In this document: piece by piece, positions 6,823 through 13,387 of the stretch | How the letters are laid out: every line of letters starts with the position of its first letter | Numbering within the stretch: the first letter of the stretch is position 1 | Translations under genes and position numbers: made by a program | Assembly (NCBI GenBank): GCA_041180785.1 | Contig: JBEGQV010000052.1 | Coordinates: forward strand, 1-17,471 | DNA from: Sandaracinomonas sp041180785 | Lineage (GTDB): Bacteria > Bacteroidota > Bacteroidia > Cytophagales > Spirosomataceae | DNA length: 17,471 nt | Direction: 5' to 3' | Notes under the pieces: generated by a model | What the model saw: only the letters and a program-made list of their open reading frames with translations | Told to the model about the DNA's origin: nothing | Databases searched by the model: none

Positions 6823-7679
6823 TGCAATAAGTTTAATAAATATTGTCCGTATCCACTTTTCACCAATGGAGTAGCGATTTTCTTTAATTGAGCTGCATCA
6901 ATATATCCCATGCGGTAAGCAACTTCTTCAATACAGCCAATTTTGAGTCCTTGTCGCTCTTCAATGACCTGTACAAATTGTCCGGCCTGCATCAAAGAAG
7001 CAAATGTACCTGTATCTAACCAAGCAGTACCTCTATTTAGGATTCCAACGGATAATTTACCTTTTTCTAAATAGACCTTATTGACATCCGTAATTTCATA
7101 TTCTCCTCTCGGAGACGGAGCAATATTTTTAGCAATTTCTACTACTTCATTATCATAAAAATAGAGTCCAGGAACTGCGTAATTTGATTTGGGTTGTTTT
7201 GGCTTTTCTTCAATGGAAAGCACTTTGTTGTTTGCATCAAATTCAACCACACCATATCTTTCCGGATCATTTACAGAATAGGCAAATACAACTCCTCCCT
7301 CAGGATTATTGTTGGCTTGTAATAATTTGCTTAAACCTGCACCATAAAAAATATTATCGCCTAAAATAAGAGCAACTTTATCCTTTCCAATGAATTTTTC
7401 TCCAATGACAAATGCCTGAGCTAATCCATTTGGTTCTGGCTGAACTGCGTATTCAAATCTACATCCTAATTCTTCACCTGTTCCTAATAATTTTTCAAAA
7501 TGAGGTAAGTCGTGTGGTGTTGAAATTATTAAAATTTCTTTGATCCCTGCTAACATTAAAATGGATAAGGGATAATAAATCATTGGTTTGTCGTAAACAG
7601 GCATTAATTGCTTACTAACAGCCAAGGTTAATGGGTGCAAACGCGTTCCTGAGCCACCCGCTAAAATAATTCCTTTCAT
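6819..7679 (-). CDS. rfbA: Glucose-1-phosphate thymidylyltransferase
   Basis: The enzyme makes dTDP-glucose from dTTP and glucose 1-phosphate, the first step of the dTDP-deoxysugar pathway. The 286-residue length is standard. The nucleotide-binding loop LAGGSGTRLHPLT (6-18) is followed by KQLMPVYDKPMIYYPLS (23-39), the catalytic/metal region LILGDNIFYG with D108, EEKP (157-160), and the second metal aspartate D222 in GTAWLDTGT. It is the last gene of the leftward galE-rfbB-rfbA unit, starting 6 bases after the rfbB stop. The gene is also called rmlA. Confidence 0.96.
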   Translation of the reverse strand: MKGIILAGGSGTRLHPLTLAVSKQLMPVYDKPMIYYPLSILMLAGIKEILIISTPHDLPHFEKLLGTGEELGCRFEYAVQPEPNGLAQAFVIGEKFIGKDKVALILGDNIFYGAGLSKLLQANNNPEGGVVFAYSVNDPERYGVVEFDANNKVLSIEEKPKQPKSNYAVPGLYFYDNEVVEIAKNIAPSPRGEYEITDVNKVYLEKGKLSVGILNRGTAWLDTGTFASLMQAGQFVQVIEERQGLKIGCIEEVAYRMGYIDAAQLKKIATPLVKSGYGQYLLNLLH

Positions 7680-7685
7680 TTTTTT

Positions 7686-8741
7686 CTAGCGATTTTGATA
7701 CATTTTTTCATAATAATTTTGGTAATTACCAGAAGTTACTTCAAGAAGCCACTTTTCATTGGATAAATACCAATCGACTGTTTTATTCAAGCCTTCTTCA
7801 AATTGTAAGGAGGGTTTCCAACCCAATTCATTCATGATTTTAGTGGCATCGATGGCATATCGTAAATCATGTCCTGCACGGTCGGTTACATAAGTAATTA
7901 ATTTTCTTGATTCTCCTGCCTCACGATTGAGCTTTTGATCCATGATATCACAAAGCAAATGGACTAAATCAATATTTTTCCACTCATTAAATCCACCAAT
8001 ATTATAAGTTTCACCATCTTTTCCGTCATGAAAAACCGTGTCAATTGCTCTTGCATGATCTATCACAAACAACCAATCTCTTACATTTTCACCTTTTCCA
8101 TAAACGGGCAAAGGCTTCTTTTGTAAAATATTGTGAATCATTAATGGGATTAATTTTTCTGGGAAGTGGTTGGGTCCATAATTGTTCGAGCAATTGGTGA
8201 TTACCACAGGTAGTTTATATGTTTCATGAAAGGCACGTACAAAGTGATCAGAACTTGCTTTAGAAGCAGAGTAAGGTGACCTAGGGTCGTATGGAGTTGT
8301 TTCTGTGAAAAAATCCTTTGGATCATGTAATTCACCATAAACTTCATCGGTTGAAATGTGGTAAAATCGTTTACCTTCAAATTGCCCATTCCAATGTTTT
8401 TTAGCAGCTTGTAAAAGATTTACTGTGCCAATAACATTCGTTTTTACAAAAGCCAATGGATCATGAATGGAGCGATCTACATGCGATTCCGCAGCCAAAT
8501 GCAAAACGCCATCAAATTGGTGCTTGGCAAACAATTGGTCAATCGCCTCTGCATCTGTGATGTCGGCTTTGATAAATTGATAATTGGGTGACTGAGCAAT
8601 GTCTTCATTGTTAGCCAAGTTGCCCGCATAAGTTAAGGCATCCAAATTGAAGATTTGGTAGTTGGGGTATTTGTTGACAAACAATCGAACAACATGGGAA
8701 CCAATAAATCCGGCTCCTCCAGTGATTAAAATTTTTTTCAT
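7686..8741 (-). CDS. rfbB: dTDP-glucose 4,6-dehydratase
   Basis: This extended short-chain dehydrogenase/reductase converts dTDP-glucose to dTDP-4-keto-6-deoxyglucose. The NAD-binding GGAGFIGSH is at residues 8-16, the catalytic TDE at 131-133 (HISTDEVYGEL), and the YxxxK pair at Y157/K161 (SPYSASK). The 351-residue length fits RfbB. I start at the ATG with first base 8741 (MKKILITGGAGFIG); the longer open frame to 8774 adds 11 residues inside galE before the Rossmann strand. The chosen ATG overlaps the galE stop as ATGA, so translation is probably coupled. Also called rmlB. Confidence 0.96.
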   Translation of the reverse strand: MKKILITGGAGFIGSHVVRLFVNKYPNYQIFNLDALTYAGNLANNEDIAQSPNYQFIKADITDAEAIDQLFAKHQFDGVLHLAAESHVDRSIHDPLAFVKTNVIGTVNLLQAAKKHWNGQFEGKRFYHISTDEVYGELHDPKDFFTETTPYDPRSPYSASKASSDHFVRAFHETYKLPVVITNCSNNYGPNHFPEKLIPLMIHNILQKKPLPVYGKGENVRDWLFVIDHARAIDTVFHDGKDGETYNIGGFNEWKNIDLVHLLCDIMDQKLNREAGESRKLITYVTDRAGHDLRYAIDATKIMNELGWKPSLQFEEGLNKTVDWYLSNEKWLLEVTSGNYQNYYEKMYQNR

Positions 8742-9757
8742 TTGTTTGATGGTAAATTTTGTTGCCAGGTCCACGCATCTTTTAAAGCCTCTTCAAGGCT
8801 TTTTTGAGCTTTCCATTGCAATATTTGTTCAGACTTGGAGGTATCTGCATAAACAGCTGTGATATCACCTGCTCTTCTGGGTTTAATTTCGTACTTTACT
8901 TGAATACTATTTGCTTTTTCAAAGGCTAAAATTACTTCCATGACGGAAGAACCTTTACCTGTTCCAATGTTAAAAACATCATAGAAAGAATCATCTGATT
9001 GCATATTAGCAAATTCTAATGCTTTTACATGCGCTGCAGCTAAGTCACACACATGAATATAATCTCTGATGGCTGTGCCATCAGGAGTTGGGTAGTCGGT
9101 GCCATATACAGCAAGCGGACCCCTTAATCCAGCAACTGATTGGGTTAAGAATGGAATTAAGTTTGCCGGTACTCCTAAAGGTAATTCTCCAATTAATCCA
9201 CTTTCATGTGCACCAATTGGGTTGAAATATCGTAAAGCGATGGCATGTAACTTTTCTCCGGCACGCACGGTGTCTGAAAGAATTTCTTCACAAATTTGTT
9301 TAGTGTTCCCATAGGGTGAAACAGCAGGTTTAACGGGTGAAGTTTCTGTTACAGGCAAGCTGTCGGGCTCCCCATAAACGGTGCATGAGGATGAGAAAAC
9401 AATGTTTTTAACACCATGTTGTAGCATTACTTTTAATAATTGAATGGTGCTCATTAAATTGTTTTCGTAATATTTAAGCGGATTTTGAACCGACTCACCT
9501 ACAGCTTTGTCGGCAGCAAAATGGATTACTCCTTGAATTTGATGTTTGGTAAAAATTTGTTGAAGAAGATTTAAATCGTTTGCGTCACCTTCATAATAAA
9601 CGACCGAATGATTGGTTATTTTCTCTAAATTTTGAATGACCTTTTTGTCAGAATTGGCAAAGTTGTCCAAAATGATGGGTAAATAGCCATTTTCTTTTAA
9701 ATTCACATAAGTATGTGAACCAATAAACCCTGCTCCACCGGTTATTAATACGTTCAT
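8738..9757 (-). CDS. galE: UDP-glucose 4-epimerase
   Basis: GalE interconverts UDP-glucose and UDP-galactose with a tightly bound NAD. The Rossmann motif GGAGFIGSH (7-15), the catalytic Ser region SSSCTVYGE with S124, and Y149/K153 (SPYGNTK) are all present, at the same numbering as the E. coli enzyme. The family segments ALRYFNPIGAHESG and DYIHVCDLAAAHV are also seen. The 339-residue length is normal. It is the first gene of the leftward sugar-nucleotide unit and overlaps rfbB by 4 bases, which suggests its product serves cell-surface polysaccharide synthesis rather than galactose catabolism; no galK or galT is here. Specificity for N-acetyl sugars cannot be excluded. Confidence 0.94.
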   Translation of the reverse strand: MNVLITGGAGFIGSHTYVNLKENGYLPIILDNFANSDKKVIQNLEKITNHSVVYYEGDANDLNLLQQIFTKHQIQGVIHFAADKAVGESVQNPLKYYENNLMSTIQLLKVMLQHGVKNIVFSSSCTVYGEPDSLPVTETSPVKPAVSPYGNTKQICEEILSDTVRAGEKLHAIALRYFNPIGAHESGLIGELPLGVPANLIPFLTQSVAGLRGPLAVYGTDYPTPDGTAIRDYIHVCDLAAAHVKALEFANMQSDDSFYDVFNIGTGKGSSVMEVILAFEKANSIQVKYEIKPRRAGDITAVYADTSKSEQILQWKAQKSLEEALKDAWTWQQNLPSNK

Positions 9758-9773
9758 TTTTTCGATTTAACTT

Positions 9774-9781
9774 CAAATTTA
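9774..9781 (-). promoter_or_regulatory. TAnnTTTG -7 promoter box for galE-rfbB-rfbA
   Basis: Read on the minus strand the bases are TAAATTTG, an exact match. The box is 17 bases before the galE ATG, so the leader would be about 10 bases. No TTG stands at the expected -33 distance. The rest of the 115-base galE/SirB1-like gap is AT-rich with no further clear structure. Confidence 0.45.
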
Positions 9782-9846
9782 CTTTTTTATTAGAAGTATA
9801 AAAAATATATTCTGGTGATATACTTATTAATCACATAAAAACAGAT

Positions 9847-9854
9847 TAATTTTA
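9847..9854 (+). promoter_or_regulatory. Weak -7-like box before the SirB1-like gene
   Basis: TAATTTTA differs from TAnnTTTG only in the last base and lies 19 bases before the ATG at 9873. There is no clear -33 element, so this is tentative. Confidence 0.25.
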
Positions 9855-9872
9855 CACTAAAATAATGATTGC

Positions 9873-10706
9873 ATGAGTACATCTATTAAGGCTATGATTC
9901 AATTGCTCGATGATACGGACTCGGAAGTCGTGCAACATATTGAAGACCAAATACGCTTCAAGGGCGTAGAAATGATTCCTTTTCTTGAAAAAGAATGGGA
10001 AGAAGCAGGTTTAAATCCAATTTTGCAGCAAAAGATTGAAAATCTCATTCATGATTTACAATTCGAATTGGTTAAAACTCGTTTGAAAGTTTGGAAAGAA
10101 ATTGGAGGGATGGATATCATGGAAGGATTTTGGATTATTTCTACCTATCGATATCCGGATTTTTCCTTTTCGACCTTGAAAGAAGAATTGGATCAAATTT
10201 ATTATGAAATTTGGCCTCATATTCGGGAAAATTTGCATCCCATCGATCAAATAAAAGTGATGAATTCAGTGTTTTTTGACCAATTAAAGTTTGGCGCGAA
10301 TACTAAGAATTTTCATGCAATTACCAATTCATTTATAAACGTTGTTCTGGAAAATCGAAAGGGAAACCCCATCTCTCTTTGCGTAATTTACATGTATTTA
10401 GCCCAAAAATTGGGATTCAAGGTATATGGGGTTAATCTGCCAAACTTATTTGTGTTGACCTACAAACATGAAGCTATTCAATTTTATATCAACGTGTTTA
10501 ATCGGGGTTTAATATTTAATAAAGTGGATATTGATAATTATTTGGCACAATTAAACTTACCTCAAAACGATGCATATTACCAGCCTTGTTCCAATATTGA
10601 AATTGTAAGACGTGTCTTCAGAAATTTAATCATGGCCTACGAAAAAGCAGGTGAAGAAGAGCGAAAAAAAGAGGTCGAACAATTGATTAAGTTGTTGGAT
10701 GATTAG
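9873..10706 (+). CDS. SirB1/transglutaminase-like family protein, conserved His absent
   Basis: This 277-residue cytoplasmic protein resembles the SirB1 N-terminal (transglutaminase-like) family. An alpha-helical N-terminal part (1-130) is followed by the hallmark NRKGNPISLCVIYMYLAQK (161-179) and the strand VYGVNLP. Most relatives as I know them have P-x-H-F after this strand (for example PGHF or PQHF), supplying the His of the transglutaminase-like fold. Here the residues are P190-N191-L192-F193, so the His is replaced by Leu. Cys170 follows the ISL motif. The protein may therefore be non-catalytic; its function is unknown in any case. The C-terminus is highly charged (KAGEEERKKEVEQ). It converges on the phosphopantetheinyl transferase gene and overlaps it by 20 bases. 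Confidence 0.8.
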   Translation: MSTSIKAMIQLLDDTDSEVVQHIEDQIRFKGVEMIPFLEKEWEEAGLNPILQQKIENLIHDLQFELVKTRLKVWKEIGGMDIMEGFWIISTYRYPDFSFSTLKEELDQIYYEIWPHIRENLHPIDQIKVMNSVFFDQLKFGANTKNFHAITNSFINVVLENRKGNPISLCVIYMYLAQKLGFKVYGVNLPNLFVLTYKHEAIQFYINVFNRGLIFNKVDIDNYLAQLNLPQNDAYYQPCSNIEIVRRVFRNLIMAYEKAGEEERKKEVEQLIKLLDD

Positions 10707-11325
10707 GCACTGCAACACAAGTGGTGAATAGCTCGTTTTGTGTATAATAAAGGGTGAAATCAACTCGTTTTTCAGGTGTTATGACGTGTGCAACAAAAGA
10801 GTCACCATTGAAGTTGATTGCAATTTGTTCTCGAAAACTTAAGCCTTTTTTTCCAAAAGACTTGTAAATGGCTTCTTTGATACACCAAGAAAGCGTTATT
10901 TGTAGTGGTGATTGAAATATGAGCAATTCCTGAGCATTTAAAAATCGAGCAGCTATTTTTTCTTTAGACCGATGGTTGGACTCAATGTCAATACCAATTT
11001 CATTTGTTTGAGAAAGGGCACATGCAGCAAATTTGGACGTGTGCGTAAATGAAAAATGAATTTCATTTTTCAAGACGGGTTTCCCTTCATGATTGTAAAT
11101 AATAGGACTTATGGGTATTTGTAATCGATTGAACTCATTTCCTAACAAAAATCTGCAAGCAAGTGATTCTTTTTGTTTTTGACTACTTGAGGTTCTATTG
11201 GTTATGTCTCCAATAAGATCAGGAGGAGTATTTGCCAGATAATAATCTACATCCTCTATGATTTCCCATGTTTGCATCGAAATTTCTTGAGGTAAATTGG
11301 GAATGGGATTGAAATAAAATGGCAT
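10687..11325 (-). CDS. 4'-phosphopantetheinyl transferase superfamily protein
   Basis: The enzyme moves the 4'-phosphopantetheine arm of coenzyme A onto a serine of carrier proteins. The 212-residue, Sfp-like size contains the two superfamily signatures: GIDIE (111-115, metal ligands D113 and E115) and WCIKEAIYKSFGKKGLSF (147-164, with K150, E151 and K155). The SFTHTSKF segment (92-99) stands where the family has its conserved S/T-H motif. The two-domain Sfp/AcpT-like length, rather than the ~120 residues of AcpS, points to broad-range or secondary-metabolism use, but no carrier protein, NRPS or PKS gene is nearby. The last 20 bases overlap the convergent SirB1-like gene; the upstream side is divergent from the WD40 gene. 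Confidence 0.9.
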   Translation of the reverse strand: MPFYFNPIPNLPQEISMQTWEIIEDVDYYLANTPPDLIGDITNRTSSSQKQKESLACRFLLGNEFNRLQIPISPIIYNHEGKPVLKNEIHFSFTHTSKFAACALSQTNEIGIDIESNHRSKEKIAARFLNAQELLIFQSPLQITLSWCIKEAIYKSFGKKGLSFREQIAINFNGDSFVAHVITPEKRVDFTLYYTQNELFTTCVAVPNHPTT

Positions 11326-11345
11326 TAAATCATGGGAATGAATCT

Positions 11346-11371
11346 AAAATTAACAATTTGTTGGTAATTTT
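11346..11371. repeat. 26-bp imperfect inverted repeat in the PPTase/WD40 divergent region
   Basis: The outer arms AAAATTA (11346-11352) and TAATTTT (11365-11371) are perfect complements. After one mismatch the inner arms CAA (11354-11356) and TTG (11361-11363) also pair, leaving a 4-base centre. Ten of the eleven positions per arm pair. It fills half of the 51-base gap between divergent genes and covers most of the -7 box at 11365-11372, so an operator role is plausible. Confidence 0.45.
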
Positions 11372-11372
11372 G
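11365..11372 (+). promoter_or_regulatory. TAnnTTTG -7 promoter box for the WD40-DivIVA-folB-LacI run
   Basis: TAATTTTG is an exact match. It ends only 4 bases before the ATG at 11377, so a start site 5-7 bases downstream would give a leaderless or nearly leaderless transcript. No TTG stands at the -33 distance. The box overlaps the right arm of the inverted repeat. Confidence 0.4.
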
Positions 11373-11376
11373 AGCA

Positions 11377-12276
11377 ATGCAAGTTGAAAAAATAGATACA
11401 TTTTCCGGACACCGTGGTGGAGTATATGCCTTGTCGAAAGGAGAGCAGCCTGAAGTTTTTTTTTCCGGTGCTGCAGATGGAATGCTGGTAAAATGGAATC
11501 TTTCAAAACCTGATGTGGGCAAAGCAATTGCTCAATTTCAACGAGGAATTTTTGCCATTCATTATGTTGCAGACTTTAATCAATTGTGGATTTCAACTCA
11601 TTTAGAAGGGATACATGTGATTGATTTGATCAGTTTGAAGGAAATTTTTTCTTTCGCAGAAACAAATCATTCTATTTTTTCTTTTGAGCAGGTTGGACAC
11701 TTGATTTTTGCAGCTCATAGTGGGGGAGGAATGCATGTCTTTGATGTTAAAACCTGTAAGCTTGTGCAATCTTCATCTCTTAATCCATTCAGTATCCGAA
11801 AGATCATCAAATTATCAGATGAACTATTGTTGGTTGCATCTTCGAATGGAAAAATATTGACGATTAATGCAGAATTCCAAGTGATACATGAAGTAGATGC
11901 TCACCAACAAACGGTATTTTCAATGGCTTTTTTAAGCAATCAACAACAATTAATTTCCGTTGGAAAAGATGCTAAAGTGAAAAAGTGGGATGTTGTGGAT
12001 GGACAACTAAAGATGCTGAGTGAATTAGTCGGGCATATTTTCACTATTCATGATGTGGTGACTCAACCAAGTGGGGATTTTTTTGCTACTTCCAGTATGG
12101 ATAAGACGATTAAAATTTGGGATGCAAATGAATTTAAATTAGTAAAAGTAATCGATCAAAAGCGACACGGTGGCCATAAAAATTCTGTTAACAAATTGTA
12201 TTGGTCTGATTATCAAGACTTTTTAGTTTCTGCATCTGATGATAAAAATATTTCAGTTTGGAAATTAAATTCTTAA
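11377..12276 (+). CDS. WD40 repeat protein, single seven-blade propeller
   Basis: The 299-residue protein is made almost entirely of WD40 repeats of about 40 residues, enough for one seven-bladed beta-propeller with no extra domain. Clear blades include SGHRGGVYAL...DGMLVKWNL near the start, VDAHQQTVFSMAF...KDAKVKKWDV, VGHIFTIHDVV...MDKTIKIWDA and GGHKNSVNKLYW...DDKNISVWKL at the end. Middle blades are degenerate. There is no signal peptide or membrane segment, so it is cytoplasmic and probably a protein-binding platform. It is followed 18 bases later by the DivIVA-domain gene, so the two are probably co-transcribed; that the DivIVA protein is its partner is an inference from position only. 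Function unknown. Confidence 0.9.
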   Translation: MQVEKIDTFSGHRGGVYALSKGEQPEVFFSGAADGMLVKWNLSKPDVGKAIAQFQRGIFAIHYVADFNQLWISTHLEGIHVIDLISLKEIFSFAETNHSIFSFEQVGHLIFAAHSGGGMHVFDVKTCKLVQSSSLNPFSIRKIIKLSDELLLVASSNGKILTINAEFQVIHEVDAHQQTVFSMAFLSNQQQLISVGKDAKVKKWDVVDGQLKMLSELVGHIFTIHDVVTQPSGDFFATSSMDKTIKIWDANEFKLVKVIDQKRHGGHKNSVNKLYWSDYQDFLVSASDDKNISVWKLNS

Positions 12277-12294
12277 AATTCTTTAAATTGCAAT

Positions 12295-13020
12295 ATGAAT
12301 CAATTGATTGAACTTCCAGACGTTTCGTTTTCCAAGTCATTTCGTGGTTATTCTGTAAATGATGTAGAGGCCTATCTTCAGCAGATGCAAGAAGTAGTAG
12401 CACATGCTAATCGTATGTCTGCACAAATGAATGAGCAGATAACGGCGCTACAAAAAGAAATTAATCGATTACAAGAGGCAGAAAATGCCTTAATTAGAGC
12501 TTTGAATTTGGCTGAAGATGCCAAAGAAAGTCTTCGTTTAAAAGCAGAAAATGAGTCTAAAGAATTATTAGCCTCTGCTAAAAAAGAAATAGAAAAGATG
12601 CGTTTGCTTTTTGAACAGGAAAAAATACAACAAAAAGAGCAGTTGAAAAAGGAGATCTTGGAGCAAGAAAGGGCGTTTTTGCAACTTAAGGAGGCTCAAA
12701 AAGTGATTGCCTCACAATTGTTAGATATTTCAAAAGTGACAATGCATAAAGTCGGGGAGTGGGAGAAAGTAGGGAAGAAGGAAGAAGTTAGAAGTAACAA
12801 GGAAGAAGGGGTAGGTAAGAAGGAGGTCCAAAAGAGAAGAGGGAGGCCCGTGGCTAAAAAGGTAGAAGGTAAGCCTTTAGGCAAAAAGAAAAGCCCAGGT
12901 CGACCTAAGAAAATTGATCCTGCAACAGAAGTTGAAGATGGATTACCTACCTTAGGAAAGGTATTAGAGGCCTATGCAAAATCCAATCAGCCAAAGGGGA
13001 AAATAGCAGATATGAATTAG
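12295..13020 (+). CDS. DivIVA-domain coiled-coil protein with AT-hook-like basic tail
   Basis: The 241-residue protein has three parts. Residues 5-35 match the DivIVA N-terminal lipid-binding domain (LPDVSFSKSFRGYSVNDVEAYL, shown here in pieces: FSKSFRGYS then VNDVEAYLQQM). Residues ~36-150 are a long heptad-rich coiled coil. Residues ~155-210 are a Lys/Arg/Gly/Pro-rich tail with KRRGRPVAKK (180-189) and SPGRPKK (200-206), both resembling the AT-hook core R/P-G-R-P that binds the minor groove of AT-rich DNA. A short more ordered end, TLGKVLEAYAKS (219-230), follows. DivIVA proteins mark curved or polar membrane and recruit partners; a DNA-binding tail is not part of the classical family. It lies between the WD40 gene and folB (1-base gap), in a probable operon. 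The domain call is firm; DNA binding is inference. Confidence 0.82.
   Translation: MNQLIELPDVSFSKSFRGYSVNDVEAYLQQMQEVVAHANRMSAQMNEQITALQKEINRLQEAENALIRALNLAEDAKESLRLKAENESKELLASAKKEIEKMRLLFEQEKIQQKEQLKKEILEQERAFLQLKEAQKVIASQLLDISKVTMHKVGEWEKVGKKEEVRSNKEEGVGKKEVQKRRGRPVAKKVEGKPLGKKKSPGRPKKIDPATEVEDGLPTLGKVLEAYAKSNQPKGKIADMN
12769..12827 (+). repeat. Purine-rich tandem-like duplication in the DivIVA-tail coding region
   Basis: Bases 12769-12788 (GTAGGGAAGAAGGAAGAAGT) and 12811-12827 (GTAGGTAAGAAGGAGGT) are near copies inside a nearly all-purine stretch. They encode the two similar peptides VGKKEEV and VGKKEV. This looks like a recent local duplication in a low-complexity linker, and its composition differs from the neighbouring coding DNA. 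Confidence 0.5.
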
Positions 13021-13021
13021 G

Positions 13022-13381
13022 ATGAAAGAGGTATTAACGATTTCATTAGATAAAGTTCGATTTTGGGGCTTTCATGGGGTTTTTCCAGAGGAAAAAGTGT
13101 TAGGGAATTGGTTTACTGTGTCGTTGAAAGTTAGTGTCATGTCAGCTCAAAAAGTAAACGAGTTAGATCAAACAATCGATTATGGCAGCTTGTATCAATT
13201 GGTGAAAATTGAAATGCAACAACCTACAGCATTATTAGAGCAATTAGCAGAACGAATTAAACATAAAGTAGTTCATCAATTTGGAAATATTTCTAAATTA
13301 GAACTTGAAATCCAAAAACAGCAACCTGCCATTGGATTATTGGATGGAAATAGTAGTATTCGATTAACGGTCGACTTATAA
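13022..13381 (+). CDS. folB: Dihydroneopterin aldolase
   Basis: FolB splits 7,8-dihydroneopterin to 6-hydroxymethyl-dihydropterin in folate synthesis. The 119-residue length is typical. Family features are FWGFHGVFPEEK (14-25, with the catalytic-region Glu), DYGSLY (53-58, Y54), LLEQLAERI (71-79, substrate-binding E73) and the conserved lysine region LEIQKQQPAIG (K99). These fall at nearly the same positions as in the well-studied S. aureus enzyme. It starts one base after the stop of the DivIVA-domain gene and ends 6 bases before the LacI-family gene, so it is embedded in that run; no other folate gene is near. Confidence 0.93.
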   Translation: MKEVLTISLDKVRFWGFHGVFPEEKVLGNWFTVSLKVSVMSAQKVNELDQTIDYGSLYQLVKIEMQQPTALLEQLAERIKHKVVHQFGNISKLELEIQKQQPAIGLLDGNSSIRLTVDL

Positions 13382-13387
13382 GAATTT

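Noticed and set aside
8742..8774. Extended RfbB N-terminus
   Set aside because: The Rossmann strand MKKILITGG begins at 8741 and forms an ATGA overlap with galE.
9812..9831. GTGAT/ATCAC inverted arms with a 10-base spacer between galE and the SirB1-like gene
   Set aside because: Arms are only 5 bp in AT-rich DNA and do not line up with a good promoter box.
12298..12309. 12-bp palindrome AATCAATTGATT at the start of the DivIVA-domain gene
   Set aside because: It is inside the first codons (N-Q-L-I), short and AT-rich, with no promoter next to it; likely chance.
12696..12884. Antisense open frame rich in Ser, Leu, Pro and Phe opposite the DivIVA tail
   Set aside because: Its composition is just the complement of the purine-rich tail coding sequence.
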